DNA of 64,000 nucleotides from Catonia carolina (Eukaryota; Arthropoda; Insecta; Hemiptera; Achilidae), in assembly GCA_035578175.1 (NCBI GenBank), contig JAQMRL010000014.1, forward strand, positions 15,171,774-15,235,773, read 5' to 3'. The notes under the pieces were generated by a model. That model ran no database searches and was not told the DNA's origin. It saw only the letters and a program-made list of their open reading frames with translations. The position numbers and the translations under genes are program-made. Positions 33,507 through 45,005 of the stretch are shown one piece after another. Every line of letters starts with the position of its first letter. Within the stretch, counting starts at the first letter, position 1.

Positions 33507-34420
33507 TACGAGGTGTGGCTATTAAATAACGAGACTGACGTTGTAAAAAAATTTTATACATAATCACTTATTGTCACCTTCAATATACACTCCTTCTGTA
33601 TCCCTACAACGCTCCATGCCAATTTTCCATTGTTGGAAACAGTGCTGGAAGTCATCTTCTGTCAGCTCCTTCAGGACACGTGCCGCTTTCTCTTTTACAG
33701 CTTCTACAGACTCAAATCTTATCCCTTTTAATGCAGATTTCACCTTAGGGAACAGGTAGAAGATAATAACATGTGATGAATCGTGGTTTTTTGCTTATGA
33801 TCCGGAAACGAAGCGTCAATCCATGCACTGGATGAGCCGAACTTCACCGAGAGCCAAAAAAGCTTGAATGAGCAAGTCAAAATTTAAAGCAACGATGATT
33901 GTTTTTTCGATATCCATGGGATTGTGTACCTTCACGGGGTTCCTGAATCTCAAACAACTAATCAATATTACTACCTTGAGGTACTTTCTAAACTACGTCA
34001 AAGAGTAAGGGAAAAGCGCCCCGAAATGTGGAAGGACAAATGGGTTCTCCACCAAGACAATGCAGCAGCTCATTCCGCGTTATCTGTCAAGAAGTCCCAG
34101 CCAAGTACAGCTTCTTAGTGTTAGAACATCCACCTTATTCACCAGATCTTGCTCTATGTGACTTCTACCTGTTCCCTTAGGTGAAATATCCATTAAAAGG
34201 GACAAGATTTGAGTCTGTGGAAGCTGTAAAAGAGAAAGTGGCACGTGTCCTGAAGGAGCTGACAGAAGATGACTTCCGACACTGTTTCCAACAATGGAAC
34301 ATTCGCATGGAGCGTTGTAGGGATAGAGAAGGAGTGTATATTGAAGGTGACAATAAGTAATTATGTATAAAATTGAAATAAGTTTTTTTACGTCAGTCTC
34401 GTTATTTAATAGCCACACCT
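33507..34420 (+). mobile_element. Fold-back mariner, copy 4 (opposite orientation)
   Basis: Begins TACGAGGTGTGGCTATTAAA and ends TTTAATAGCCACACCT. The short arm (33560-33762) carries the C-terminal coding on the minus strand. The long arm on the + strand runs from DESWFFAYDPETKRQSMHWM (about 33775) through LEVLSKLRQRVREKRPEMWK, HQDNAAAHSALSV and a damaged YSPDLAL to the tail. The junction (GGGAACAGGTAGAAG next to ATAATAACATGTGATGAATC) is the one seen in copies 1 and 2. Confidence 0.82.
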
Positions 34421-34534
34421 AAACATTAATATGGATTCTGCTGCTATGATGCTAACTTAAATAATAGTAATTGCTTTAAAAAATTAGCATTTAAATGCAT
34501 AAAAGTGACTAAAAAGATAAAAAGAATAAATTTA

Positions 34535-34742
34535 AATGAATTTCATTATAGACAGACCCTGTGTTGAATAAAGTGAAGATGTAATTTGCAGGGTTGGTGC
34601 TTTTCGGAGGGCCTGGCATGCTGATAAGCATACTTTTCCACTCAGTGAGGAAGGCACTTGTAAATCACCTCACTCCTTGTTTTACTTAGTAAAGCATTTA
34701 AAGGTTCAAATCAGCCTTTCGGCTGATGACCTAAACAACAAT
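34535..34742 (-). repeat. Rep-2, inverted, 5'-truncated
   Basis: ATGAATTTCATTATAGACAG, CATGCTGATAAGCATACTTT and CAGCCTTTCGGCTGATGACC are present; the outer ~120 bases are missing. Confidence 0.65.
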
Positions 34743-35055
34743 TCTATGGTAACTAATAAGAAAGTCATTAAACTTTTGAAACGCCCTATGGATGAATAAA
34801 ATAATTGATTTATTTTTATCACTTTTTAATATCGGTTATTGTTTAATTGTTTAATATGTATAAAATATTATCGGTTGTAATTCTTGTGTTCTTTCCTCTG
34901 TGAACTTTTGCCAATGAGTGATGTGTTATGGGATCTGTGACCAACATTAGAGGAAAACTTTGTTGAATTTTTCTTTTAATTTTCCTGGGTTTTCTTTTAT
35001 TTCTACGGTTTTGTTAAGACAATATTCTAAAGGTAAGTTTTGTTTTATTTTTAAT
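34743..35055. other. Unassigned intergenic sequence
   Basis: No gene, exon or known repeat seen. Confidence 0.4.
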
Positions 35056-35084
35056 TAATTTATTTATTGACAATTTTGCCTGCG

Positions 35085-35345
35085 CGCAAGTTTAACGGTA
35101 GCCTCATAGGGGTAACTACCATAAGGTCGGTTTCATTACTGTAGTTTTGAAATTGAAAATTCATACACAAGACAATTAAAGGCCTGATTATCGGAAAAAA
35201 AAATTTTTTATTCCTAATTTGTGTATGTTGCAATCTGATCAATTCAGAACAATAAGCAACCCCATGACCCAATGAGATGAGGATGCTGTGTATGACGTGT
35301 AAATGAGGTGTAGTCTTGTACAGACCCAGGCCGACCATTCCTGAG
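35085..35345 (-). mobile_element. SINE-A body, head missing
   Basis: GTTGCAATCTGATCAATTCA, CCCATGACCCAATGAGATGA and GTAGTCTTGTACAGACCCAG match the SINE-A body at 5270-5390. The tRNA-like head is absent. Confidence 0.6.
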
Positions 35346-35404
35346 AGAAACAAAAATCAAAATTCTAGTGTGCTTATGACCACCCGATAGGAATGAACTT
35401 ATTT

Positions 35405-36090
35405 CAAGTTACCATTAATTTCAAGTATTTAAAACCACATTTCAAAAGCTTCTATCCTCTTCTTTTCTGCAGCCCCTATCACCCATGTTTCACTCTCGTT
35501 TAATGCTACACTCCAAACATAGTGTTTTAAGAAATTTTTCCTTATCTGTAAATCAATGTTTATAGTCAGTAAGCTGTTTTTCATTTCAAAGGCTTTTTAA
35601 GCTTGAGCAATCCTACTTTTGATATCACTTGTGCTTCTACCATCTTGTGTTATTTTACTCCCTAGATAGCTTAATTCCCTAACTTCGTGTATGTTTTCAT
35701 TGCCTACTTTTAAATTTCCCAATTCTTCTTTACCACTCTTGCTGTTGCACTACACTTTCGTTTTGTTCTTATTAATTTTCATTAAGTAATCCTTTCTCAT
35801 GAAGATATCCTCTAGTTCTTTCTTTGTCTTTACTAATACTACTATATCATTGGCGAATCTCAGCATTTGTATTGTTTCTCCTGGAATTTTTATTCGTGCA
35901 TTAAATTTTTCCTTCATTTCATTCATAGCCTCTTCAATATACTAGTTAAAAAGTAGTGGTGACAATGAACATCCTTGTTGTACACCTTTTCTTACAGCAG
36001 CCTCTTTTTCGTACCCTTCAATTCTCAAAGTAGCCAACCTAACTTACCTTTCTTTGTATTTAATTCCTAACGCTTGACTGTAACTCAAAA
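35405..36090 (-). pseudogene. Endonuclease-type LINE reverse transcriptase fragment
   Basis: On the minus strand: EAAVRKGVQQGCSLSPLLFN, IEEAMNEMKEKFNARIKIPG, QMLRFANDIVVLVKTKKELE, KIGNENIHEVRELSYLGSKI-like codons and WSVALNESETWVIGAAEKKR. These follow the RT palm-to-thumb order of endonuclease-RT LINEs (RTE-like, by memory). FADD is changed to FAND, and stops are present. Confidence 0.72.
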
Positions 36091-36294
36091 AATGGATCTT
36101 GTAGACAAAAAATTATGATATAAAAATTTAAATATTATTTAAAATGATAAATATTTTTGTTGAGTTCAGTTTCAGCCCCCACTGGAATTGAATAGACTTT
36201 ATTTGATTCCTGTTTGACTTTTTTAAGATGAAACTCTTCACGTGTGCATTTTCCATCACCCATTGTTATTATTTATAAATGTGCATTTATATTT

Positions 36295-36612
36295 TTAACC
36301 CACAGGGTTGATCTAGTGGTAAAGTTGTCGCCACGAGTCAGCTGTTTAACAGCTGATTTTTGAAGACGAAGGTTCCTGGTTCAAATCCTAGTGAAGGTAG
36401 TTACTTTTATACGGATTTGAATACTAGACAGTGTCTACTTTGATGATTGAGTTTCAATTAACCACACTCTCTCAAGAATGGTCAGCCTGGGTCTGTACGA
36501 GACTACACCTCATTTGCATGTCATACATATCCTAATCTCATTGGGTCATGGAGTTGCATATTATTCTAAAATTGAACAGATTGGAATATACTCATATTAG
36601 GAATAAAATTAA
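36295..36612 (+). mobile_element. SINE-A, full-length
   Basis: Head CACAGGGTTGATCTAGTGGT, then CAGCTGTTTAACAGCTG, B-box GGTTCAAATCC, body through TCTCATTGGGTCATGGAGTT, ending in an AT/A-rich tail near 36610. Confidence 0.72.
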
Positions 36613-36967
36613 AAATATATTTAAAAAAAAAATACCTGTGTGTTTGTGCGTTAACACAATAATATTGTGTTATATTTGTTTATTCAGATGGTAATACTTT
36701 CTTGTTTATTATAATATAACAATAAATTGTACAGTACAACATTTATAACAAAATAAGAAACTAAGAAAAATACTTATCACTGTTATTTTGTTACAACATA
36801 AAGCTTTTTCTATGTGGTGTTGTGTTTCTTTTAGTCTAATGCTATACATAGACTATTATATTCATAGCAAAAACCTATTGTAATATTTTAGAAAAAAAAT
36901 ACTATAGAATTTTTATTTATTAAAACAAATATAAATAAATAAATTTATTATTATTATTATTATTGTT

Positions 36968-37115
36968 TATTTAAAGTCGCGTCAATAGCTTAGTCATTAG
37001 TGACTATGGTGGGTTAAGAAACTGTAATGATGGGTGTTTGCATGTACTGGGAATCGAACCTTGGACCTTTACTTAGTATGCTGGCTCGCTAACCACTACA
37101 CCATGGAGGCGGACA
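36968..37115 (-). mobile_element. Other tRNA-headed SINE or tRNA-like relic
   Basis: On the minus strand from 37115: GCCTCCATGGTGTAGTGGTT AGCG (A-box-like TGGTGTAGTGG), then AAGGTCCAAGGTTCGATTCC (B-box). The region between the boxes is tRNA-sized, but the acceptor stem does not close and a non-tRNA tail follows, so it is a SINE head rather than a tRNA gene. Confidence 0.55.
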
Positions 37116-37157
37116 ATAAAAGCTTTATTATCACATAAAATAATAATATATATTTTA

Positions 37158-37555
37158 TGTTGTTTAGGTCATCAGCCAAAAGGCTGGTTTGAACCTGTAG
37201 AGGTTTTACTAAGTAAAACGAGGAGTGAGGTGGTTTACTATTGCCTCCTCACTGAATGGAAAAGTACGGTTATCAGCTTGCCGGGCCCTCTGAAAAGCAC
37301 ATATTTTCCATTCTACAAATGACACTTTCACTTCATTCACCTCAGGGTCTGACTGTATAATGAAATTCATTACTTTCCGAGGAGATAACTCTGATTAGTG
37401 TCTTTACACCTCTACCTCTTCTGTTCTTAAATGATTCAGTCATTCAATTGGCTGACTATGTGATAAGAAACAGAACTATTTATTTTAGCCATGGAACTAA
37501 CAGATTGAGTGTAAATAATTTGATACTCCACCTGTCTGTTATGGGCAAATATATT
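37158..37555 (+). repeat. Rep-2, full-length
   Basis: TGTTTAGGTCATCAGCCAAA AGGCTGGTTTGAACC to CTGTCTGTTATGGGC. All blocks in order. Confidence 0.7.
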
Positions 37556-37604
37556 TTATATGAAAATCAAATAGTTTGGGGGTAGTGTATGGAAAAGTTT
37601 ACTG

Positions 37605-37735
37605 TATTATTTTTGTTTAGCTCATTAACTAAAAGGCTAGTTTAAACCTCGAGGTTTTACTTAGTAAAACGAGGAGTGAGGTAGTTTACAATTTCCTTTC
37701 TCACTGAGTTGAAAGTATGCTTATTTGCATGCCAG
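37605..37735 (+). repeat. Rep-2, 5' fragment
   Basis: TTGTTTAGCTCATTAACTAA then AAACGAGGAGTGAGGTAGTT and TATGCTTATTTGCATGCC; truncated after the hairpin. Confidence 0.6.
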
Positions 37736-37934
37736 GAAACTTAAAAAAAATGAATCCCAGAACTATATCGCTTTTAGTTTTTAAGAAAACCACTTGAAAA
37801 CATTATAAAGTATGGATTAGAAAATACACCTTTTAAGTTCAGTGTTAAATAACTTTGTTAAATTGTGAATAAACACACAAAACATTTTAATGAAATTGTA
37901 GAGAATTTTATTCTAAAAAAATTATATAAAAAAC

Positions 37935-38560
37935 TTTTTTTGTTGTCGAGTGGTTTGATGCAGTTCTCCAAGTTGTTCTATATTTTGCAAGTCGTTTTAT
38001 ATCTACATATGTGTAACACCCTACATCTTTTGTAATTTGCTTTAAATATTCTAACCTTTGCCTCCCCTACAATTCACTCCCTCAATATTAATTACCCTCA
38101 ATTATTGATAGACCAATACCTGGATGTCTTAAGATATGCCCCATTATCCTACCCTTTTTGGTAAGATGCTTCCATATACTTCTTTTTTCATCCACTCATC
38201 TAAGAACCTCTAAATTATTTATTTTGTCCACCCACCTAATCTTTAACATTTTCCAATAACACTACTGTTCAAAAGCTTCTATCCTCTTCCTTTCTACAGC
38301 CCCTTTCACCCATATTTCACTCTCATATAATGCTACACTCCAAACATAGTGTTTTAAAAAATCTTTCCTAATCTGTAAATCAATGTTTGTAGTCGGTAAA
38401 CTGTTTTTCATTTCAAAGGCTTTTCTAGCTTGAGCAATCCTTTTTTCGATTTCACTTGTGCTTCTACCATTATTTGTTATTTTACTACCTAGATAGTTTA
38501 CTACCCAACTTCTGTATGTTTTTGTTGCCTACTTTTAAATTTCCTATGTCTTCTAAATCA
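37935..38560 (-). mobile_element. Endonuclease-type LINE, 3' region
   Basis: Inverted 3' tail (TGGTTTGATGCAGTTCTCCA) followed by coding remnants such as TCAAAAGCTTCTATCCTCTT, shared with 35440-35690. Same family as 31120 and 35405. Frame breaks throughout. Confidence 0.65.
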
Positions 38561-39077
38561 TATAAACCTTACAAATAACGTGTATGTAAATTAAACTCAT
38601 TCGAGAAGTTTTAACTTTGATTAGTTTAAAAAAAAGTTTTATGAAATCATATAACGCAATTTCTAAGTAAGGCATCAATCACAGTTAAGGAAAACTCTAA
38701 AACAGTGTTTTAGAATTTTATAAAATAATAGGCACTAATTTTATGTATTTTTGATAACCTTTTCATACGATAAAAATTATTAGCCTAAGATTCAAATAAG
38801 AAAAAATATTCATACATAAAAAGGCTACGTAATAAATTGTTAGCCTATTTTTTTGCCTAATGTTTATAGATTACAAGATAATGTAGTTTATACTGGAATA
38901 TTTAAAGGCAATAGGTTAAGATTATTTAATTTAAAAAAATAGAGTTCATTATTATATTTTTTAACTGACGCAGTTTTATACATTTACTGTGCAGCCTACT
39001 CATTTTAGTTGTATTATAGTTTATGTCACGAAGTATGATCCCTAATTATTTTAGAGTGTTTCTACTGTCTAATATTT
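38561..39077. other. Unassigned AT-rich sequence
   Basis: No coding or repeat structure recognised. Confidence 0.4.
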
Positions 39078-39990
39078 ACTTTCTCTTGGCTATGTGAATA
39101 TATAGGAAGGAAAGTATAATTTTTTTGAAATCGAGTTTTCACCGGATATACACGTTTTCAGAACCCCTGAACAAAAAAAAACATGTTTTAGCGATTGGTC
39201 TGTGTATGTGTGTGAAGAAAATATCTCAAGAACGGAACAACGTACGAACTTGAAACTTGAAAGTTAAGTTAGACACCACTACAGGACCAAACAGAAACAT
39301 TTTCATCAAAATCGCTCAACCGGAAGTATTAGTTTATTCATATCATTTTTCACTTCTTTGCGATTTTCTCAAAAACGGCTGTACGATTTTTTAAAATCGC
39401 CTCAGTTACTAAATTTTTTATGCTCTACAAGGTAGGGTAGGTGACATGTCTGCTGAAATTCTTGGGAAGGCTGTTCCCTCGTAAAGAAATAGTTTTCTTA
39501 ATATTGCAGCTTTAATATGCATTTTAGCGCAAAAGTGTTTATAATCAAAGTTGTAGAAAACTTTAAAATCTACAACTTTTATTTCGAACATTTCTTTGTA
39601 TAATGCTTAGTTTAGCAGTAATTAGTGATTTTCTGGTTTTCTTTTCATGAAATATGTAAAAAATGGATTTTAAAAGATTTCGGCCTTAGTAGGCCTATAC
39701 ATTTTACGACAAAAGTGTATATAATAAAATTTATTAAAAATTAAAAGACCTACAACTTTTATTTTAAGCATTTTTCTCTACAGAGCCTAGTTTAGCGTGA
39801 AAGAGTGATTTTCCGTATTATTAAGCCTAATTGAGGTTGATTTTCATTTTGCGTCTTTCACTCATGATTAAAATAAGGTTATGTTTTTTGAAGTTAGTAT
39901 TTTGTTTATTTCTAATGTTTTATTACTAATGATAGGTAATATTTTTCATTATTTGCATTGACAAGAGAAAGTCACGTGAGTGGCTAATGG
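39078..39990 (+). repeat. Rep-1, forward, near full-length
   Basis: TTTACTTTCTCTTGGCTATG to GACAAGAGAAAGTCACGTGA. The CA slot is only GTGTATGTGTGTG. The outermost CACACCAG block is replaced by unrelated sequence. Confidence 0.75.
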
Positions 39991-40231
39991 TACGGTTGGC
40001 GAATCTCACAGAACGTACTTTATTTTCAGGGGATGAAAATGCTCCCACCAAAGCCAACTACGCCCTCGTGACATCACCTGGCCGGCCGTCTCGAGATCTG
40101 TACTCGATAAAATACAGTCAAACCCACGGTTAATTTTTGACAATAACTTTTAAAATTATGACAATATTATTTTATTCTTACAGTTTTGCTTGTATTACGA
40201 AATATAAATATTGCTGTCCTTTTATAGTATT

Positions 40232-40505
40232 GTGTTGTTTATATCATTAGCCGAAAGGCTGGTTTGAACCTCTAGAGGCTTTACTAAGTAAATTTTTTTT
40301 ACTTATCAAAGCCAAAGTTTCATGGTTCAAATCCTGGTAAAGGTAGTTACTTTTAGTATACAGATTTAATAATGTACAGAAGTTACCGGTGTACTTCGAT
40401 GGTTAGGCCTGAATTAACCAACTCTCTCAGAAATTGTTGGCCTGAGTCTGTATGAAACTACATTTACAAATCATACATATCATCCTCATCTCCATTGGGT
40501 CATGA
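40232..40505 (+). repeat. Rep-2 5' scrap joined to a SINE-A fragment
   Basis: TGTTTATATCATTAGCCGAA AGGCTGG (40236-40290) then a switch near 40300 into SINE-A sequence (GGTTCAAATCCTGGTAAAGG onward). Confidence 0.55.
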
Positions 40506-40512
40506 TGTTTTT

Positions 40513-40876
40513 TGTGTTGATGTTTAGGTCATCAGCCGAAAGGCTGGTACGAACCTCTGGAGGGTTTGCAAAGTAAAACGAGGAGTGATGTGGAAAATTA
40601 GCTTATCAGCATGCCAGGTTCTCTGAAGATTATTTTTCACCCTGCAAATGACACCTTCACTTCATTTACCTCAGGGTCTAGCTGTATAATGAAATTCATT
40701 AATCTCAAAGAGATAACTGTGACTAGTGTATTTTACACCTCTATGTCTTCTCTTGTTGAATGCTTCAGTCGTATAATTGGCTGACCATTTAATAAGAAAC
40801 CGTACTATTTTTTGTAGCCCTGGAGTTAGCAAATCGAGTGCAAAAAATTTAACACTCCACCTGCCTCTTATGGACC
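40513..40876 (+). repeat. Rep-2, near full-length
   Basis: TTGATGTTTAGGTCATCAGC to CACCTGCCTCTTATGG, with small internal deletions. It ends beside the solo LTR. Confidence 0.68.
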
Positions 40877-40887
40877 ATTTATAATAT

Positions 40888-41679
40888 TGTGACACTTATC
40901 GCTAAGGTCTGTTTCGGGATCTAGGTGATTAAATAATTAATACACTAAAGTTTACAATTACAAATATTTATTACACTAAAAGATTTACAAAATAAATAAT
41001 TAAACTAATTATCATGAAGTAATACAATAAATGACTCGATAATTTACTTAAAATAAATAATAAACAATCAATAACTTAATAATTTACTTAGCACTACTTG
41101 CAATCAATTTTATAGAATACACATACAAAATGAAAACTGAATAGGCTACTCAAAACTGAATTTAATACAGAAACACAATAACTTTACACGATACACACAC
41201 ACACAAAGACAGTATAACAATACCTCGGAACCGTTAACCTCATATAACGCCCGACAGTCACTCGTCAAAGATCAAACGAATACTAACTCTCTGACCGCAC
41301 TCGGGCACTCTTTATACAGCTATTTCAAAAAGATAATTCAAGCAAAACAGAGAAATTCCATACAAATAATAAAGTACAAAAAATAACCCTTTATAAATGA
41401 GTGCTAGAAAAATTTATTGTAATTAAGTCAACAACAGATCTTATTGTAAATAGAATAAAAGTTGTTACAGGTCCCTTTCATAAATAGTTGTACAACAATA
41501 CCCGACCTTTTATCATACACAATAGCGCAGTCCTATTAAATAATTTTTATGGATAGGCATCCCTTTATAGCCACCCCATTTTACTTTTTAATTCTATTAT
41601 CCTCTCTTTTCTATTTTTATGAATGAATTACCATTTTACTAGAACTTTTGCGAACATGATCTTCTTCGATATTGTCACA
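40888..41679. mobile_element. Solo LTR with 4 bp target-site duplication
   Basis: 792 bases opening TGTGACACTTATCGCTAAGG and closing GATATTGTCACA, flanked by ATAT on both sides (40884-40887, 41680-41683). A TATA-like TTTATACAGC at about 41312 and AATAAA near 41452 suggest + strand promoter and poly(A) functions. There is no internal coding region, so it is probably what recombination between two LTRs leaves. A 4 bp duplication would fit a Gypsy-type element. Confidence 0.68.
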
Positions 41680-41689
41680 ATATGTATAA

Positions 41690-43520
41690 TTTTTAATATC
41701 GATTAAAAAATAAATATTCATTTTGTTTATTAGTTTAGTGCTGGAGTGTTGTTAATTTTATGTTTTTGCTACTACTGATGGTATTTACTTCAAATACCTC
41801 CTTATTATATTTTATCTCTTGTCTTATTTATGTTTTTATTTTCAACGAGTTCATTATTTTTCATTTTTTGTAATTTTACAATAAAATGTCGTACAAAACA
41901 TTTATTACTTTTGACAAAACTAATTACAGTTTTTTAGTAGGGGAGAGGAACCAAATATGGAATACCATTTTCATTTTTTTATTTTTCTGGGTTTCTATGA
42001 TATTTTTGAAAATACATGAATTTTATATCAGTAGTAGAAATAGTTTATTTCACAACTAGAAAATACAAAATCTTAATTTTACAAGTATATATTTTTTTTT
42101 AATTTTCTCTAGCGACGTGATTTTTACAATTCACAAAATAGGATCTTAACATGGAATGAATTGGGTTATAATTTGGAATACTTGGAATATATACATAATT
42201 TGCCTACATAGTTTTTAAAGCACCAAAGTATTGGTCCAATCAGTTTACTCACAGTAATCGCTGACAAAATACAACCTTTCAGGACTAGTGCATTGTTCAT
42301 GATATCAATTATTACACCTCGATAATTGAATCCACTTTTCACCTTTTTTATCTTCATTGTAATCACCTTGATAAAACACGCTGTATTTGATCTGTTTGAA
42401 TCCGATAGTTGTTTCTGTCGGTATGACCAATGGTGCAAAAAGATCAGGATTTCCAACGTCCTATCTGGAAAAACACTAATATTCCATAATAAGACCCTAT
42501 TCCATATATGGCTTCTTCCCCTACCACAATCACGTGTCTCACTTAAAATTTCAAATGTACTATTATGCCCATCTTGAAAAATCAATTTAAATATTATGAA
42601 CACATGTGAAATCGATTTTTTTTTTATATGGATGTCTCGTGGTCAGATATCATGTATTAAGAATTTGAAGGTCATGGCCAGAGTTTGTGTTTGATAACAG
42701 TTTTTATGTCCTACGTCACATTTGATAACGTGTACAGAATACTGGGCATTGTCACGAGTTATGATAATAAGTGATGATTTTGATGAAAATTCTGGGCTTA
42801 ACTCAGGTGTACCCCGGTACGCTTTCCAAAAATTTTATAAATAATTTTTTTACAATATTTTACACTGATATATTTGTAGAAGCTAAAACAGAAAAAAGAA
42901 ATATAATATCTAATTGCAACAGCCTATATTTTTATTTAGATATATTTTTTTTAAGGAGTTAATGTATCTCACCAGATTGTTTAAATATTTTTTTACTCGT
43001 AAAATCAATTGAATGCACTAGAAAGATTCCAGATAATTTTACCAACGTCACATTTGTTATAACAGTACACTAAACAAATATATTTTATAACAAGCATTTT
43101 GTATTTTAAATAATACGATGATTACTAAACAAATTTACTCATGCGTCATGTTTCATGACAGAAACTATAATATTTTAAATGTCTAATTGATGACAATATA
43201 CAGTATACAATTACGCAGATTACTGTATCAATTAAAAAATAATTTTAATTATTTATTATTGCATTCATTTCTTTTGTTAATATATTTATTAGTTCATTCA
43301 TTATCTGTAACAATAATCATAATGTTCTGATTTTTGATTGGTTCTAAAGACCATCGTATGTTTTCGTTTTTCTTTTTGCGTCTGTTTAATATAATAATAA
43401 AAATAACCTATTGTCAACGGAATTAACTTTTCTGCATCACAACTTATCTTTAGTAATATTATAAATAAGTAACGTCTTTTTGCACGAAATAATCTCAGGA
43501 ATTATCCAAATATTTTAAAC
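41690..43520. other. Unassigned intergenic sequence with one ORF of unknown meaning
   Basis: AT-rich. The longest frame is a 145-codon minus-strand ORF (42166-42603), described separately. No other feature recognised. Confidence 0.4.
42166..42603 (-). CDS. Unrecognised 145-codon ORF, possibly spurious
   Basis: Starts MFIIFKLIFQDGHNSTFEIL and includes HIWNRVLLWNISVFPDRTLE and RGVIIDIMNNALVLKGCIL. I recognise no family. Another frame is also open for 83 codons across the same bases, and there is no splice or promoter support. It may be a decayed transposon exon or chance. Confidence 0.2.
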   Translation of the reverse strand: MFIIFKLIFQDGHNSTFEILSETRDCGRGRSHIWNRVLLWNISVFPDRTLEILIFLHHWSYRQKQLSDSNRSNTACFIKVITMKIKKVKSGFNYRGVIIDIMNNALVLKGCILSAITVSKLIGPILWCFKNYVGKLCIYSKYSKL

Positions 43521-44681
43521 AATCTGGTGTAAAACGCTCACACGACTTTCTCCTGCTAATGCCTAGAATTTATTTATTTATTTATTTACCTACATTAGAT
43601 TGTTTAGAATTTAATTAATTTAGAATTTAGTTAATTTAGAGCTCAGATAATCAGACAAAGTCGTGGAACGGTAATAGCCTAAAGTGTTCGTGTGGGTGGG
43701 TTCGTATATAAGTCCTGTATAATCTACTCCGTATTTTTCCTGCGTTACCCTACCTTTTTCATCTACTTTTATGACTCTTCCCCAGTTGGTAGTTCTAAAC
43801 CCCTAATTAACATGCATAATCACTCCACTAAGGTGAAAAGAGCCGCCAAAAAGACACAAAAAGGCCACTGACATTCAAAATTAAGTGAGAGCCGCTGCTG
43901 ATAAACTAAATATAATTAAAAGGCCGGTGATTATGGCAAATTCTCCCCTTTCCGTTTCCCTAATTTGATAACCTAAATCCAGCCCCACATAATTTTAAAA
44001 GTTTCCCACATAAATACAAAATTTCGCCAATAAGTAAAGTACACAAGCTGCCCCCTCCCACCCCATGTCAACAGAAAACCCACACTAAAATAAAAAGGCC
44101 ACTGAAAAAGAAAAGGAAAAATATACAAAAGAGCCGCTCCTCTAATTTCACTTGTCCCTTATAAATTATTGCCACTAACCAATTTTAAATTACCTCTCCT
44201 AAAGTCATCCCATCTCCATCCCCCAAGAAACAGAATCCAATTTCTTAATTAAAATCTATTAAATTTCCTATAAATTTGATCATATGCATTTTTGTCGTAA
44301 AATGGATATTACGGCTGAAATCTTAAAAATTCGATTTTTTTTGTTCACACACACGGACCAATCGCTAAAAACATGTTTTTCAGGTTCAGGGGGTCTGAAA
44401 ACGTGTAGATCCGGTGAAAACTCTATTTCGAAAAATCGCCATGAAAACAATACTTTCCTTCTTATATTCGTATAGGCAAGATAAAATAAAATCTTTCACT
44501 GTTAAAAGCTTAGAGCTTCCTGAGTAACATAATTTACATCGCACACTCACTCACACACAGACCAATCGCTAAAAACATGTTTTTGGGTTCAGGGGGTCTG
44601 AAAACGTGTAGATCTGATGAAAAATCGACATGAAAACAATTTTTTCCTTCCTATATATTCATATAGGCTAGAGAAAGTAAA
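43521..44681 (-). repeat. Broken inverted Rep-1 copies upstream of the desaturase
   Basis: A terminus (CTGGTGTAAAACGCTCACAC, 43523 on) stops at about 43561. After about 690 bases of unrelated sequence, Rep-1 resumes at about 44265-44490 with an internal deletion, and a second tail fragment follows at 44540-44681 (ACCAATCGCTAAAAACATGT to AGGCTAGAGAAAGTAAA). Confidence 0.6.
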
Positions 44682-44786
44682 TTGATATAGCTAAAGAAGT
44701 CGAAGTCTGTTCAGAAAAATAATCGTCTCCTAATTTCTTAGAGATTATGAGTTTATAAATCATTTTATCGTTGAATTTTGTTGCAG
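44682..44786 (+). other. Sequence before the desaturase start exon; untranslated first exon and promoter not located
   Basis: Between the last Rep-1 fragment and the acceptor at 44785-44786 there is only a short AT-rich stretch with a polypyrimidine run. The acceptor implies a spliced 5' untranslated exon further upstream. I could not find it or a promoter among the repeats at 43.5-44.7 kb. Confidence 0.4.
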
Positions 44787-45005
44787 GTTCCTAAATTGTA
44801 TTAAAAATGACAGTAGACAGTTCGACGGGTTCCTTATTTGAGGATGACGCAGTACCAGAACCCATGGTCCACAAAGCACCAGTTGTCAAACATAAAGTAA
44901 AAATTTACTGGAGAAATGTCTTCACACTCACTTACTTCCATATCGCTTCTGTTTATGGAATCTATTTAGCTCTTACCAACACCAAATGGCAAACATTTTT
45001 ATTTG
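44787..45005 (+). CDS. Desaturase exon with start codon (coding from 44807)
   Basis: The exon opens after TTGCAG with 20 untranslated bases; ATG at 44807 is the first in frame. It encodes MTVDSSTGSLFEDDAVPEPM and on to KWQTFLF plus one base, ending at the donor GTAAGT (45006). An acidic N-terminus followed by a first membrane helix is usual for the family. Continuing the open frame past the donor only reads intron. Confidence 0.9.

Noticed and set aside
37040..37115. A functional tRNA gene on the minus strand
   Set aside because: A- and B-box-like motifs are present, but the acceptor arms do not pair and a non-tRNA body follows; it behaves as a SINE head.
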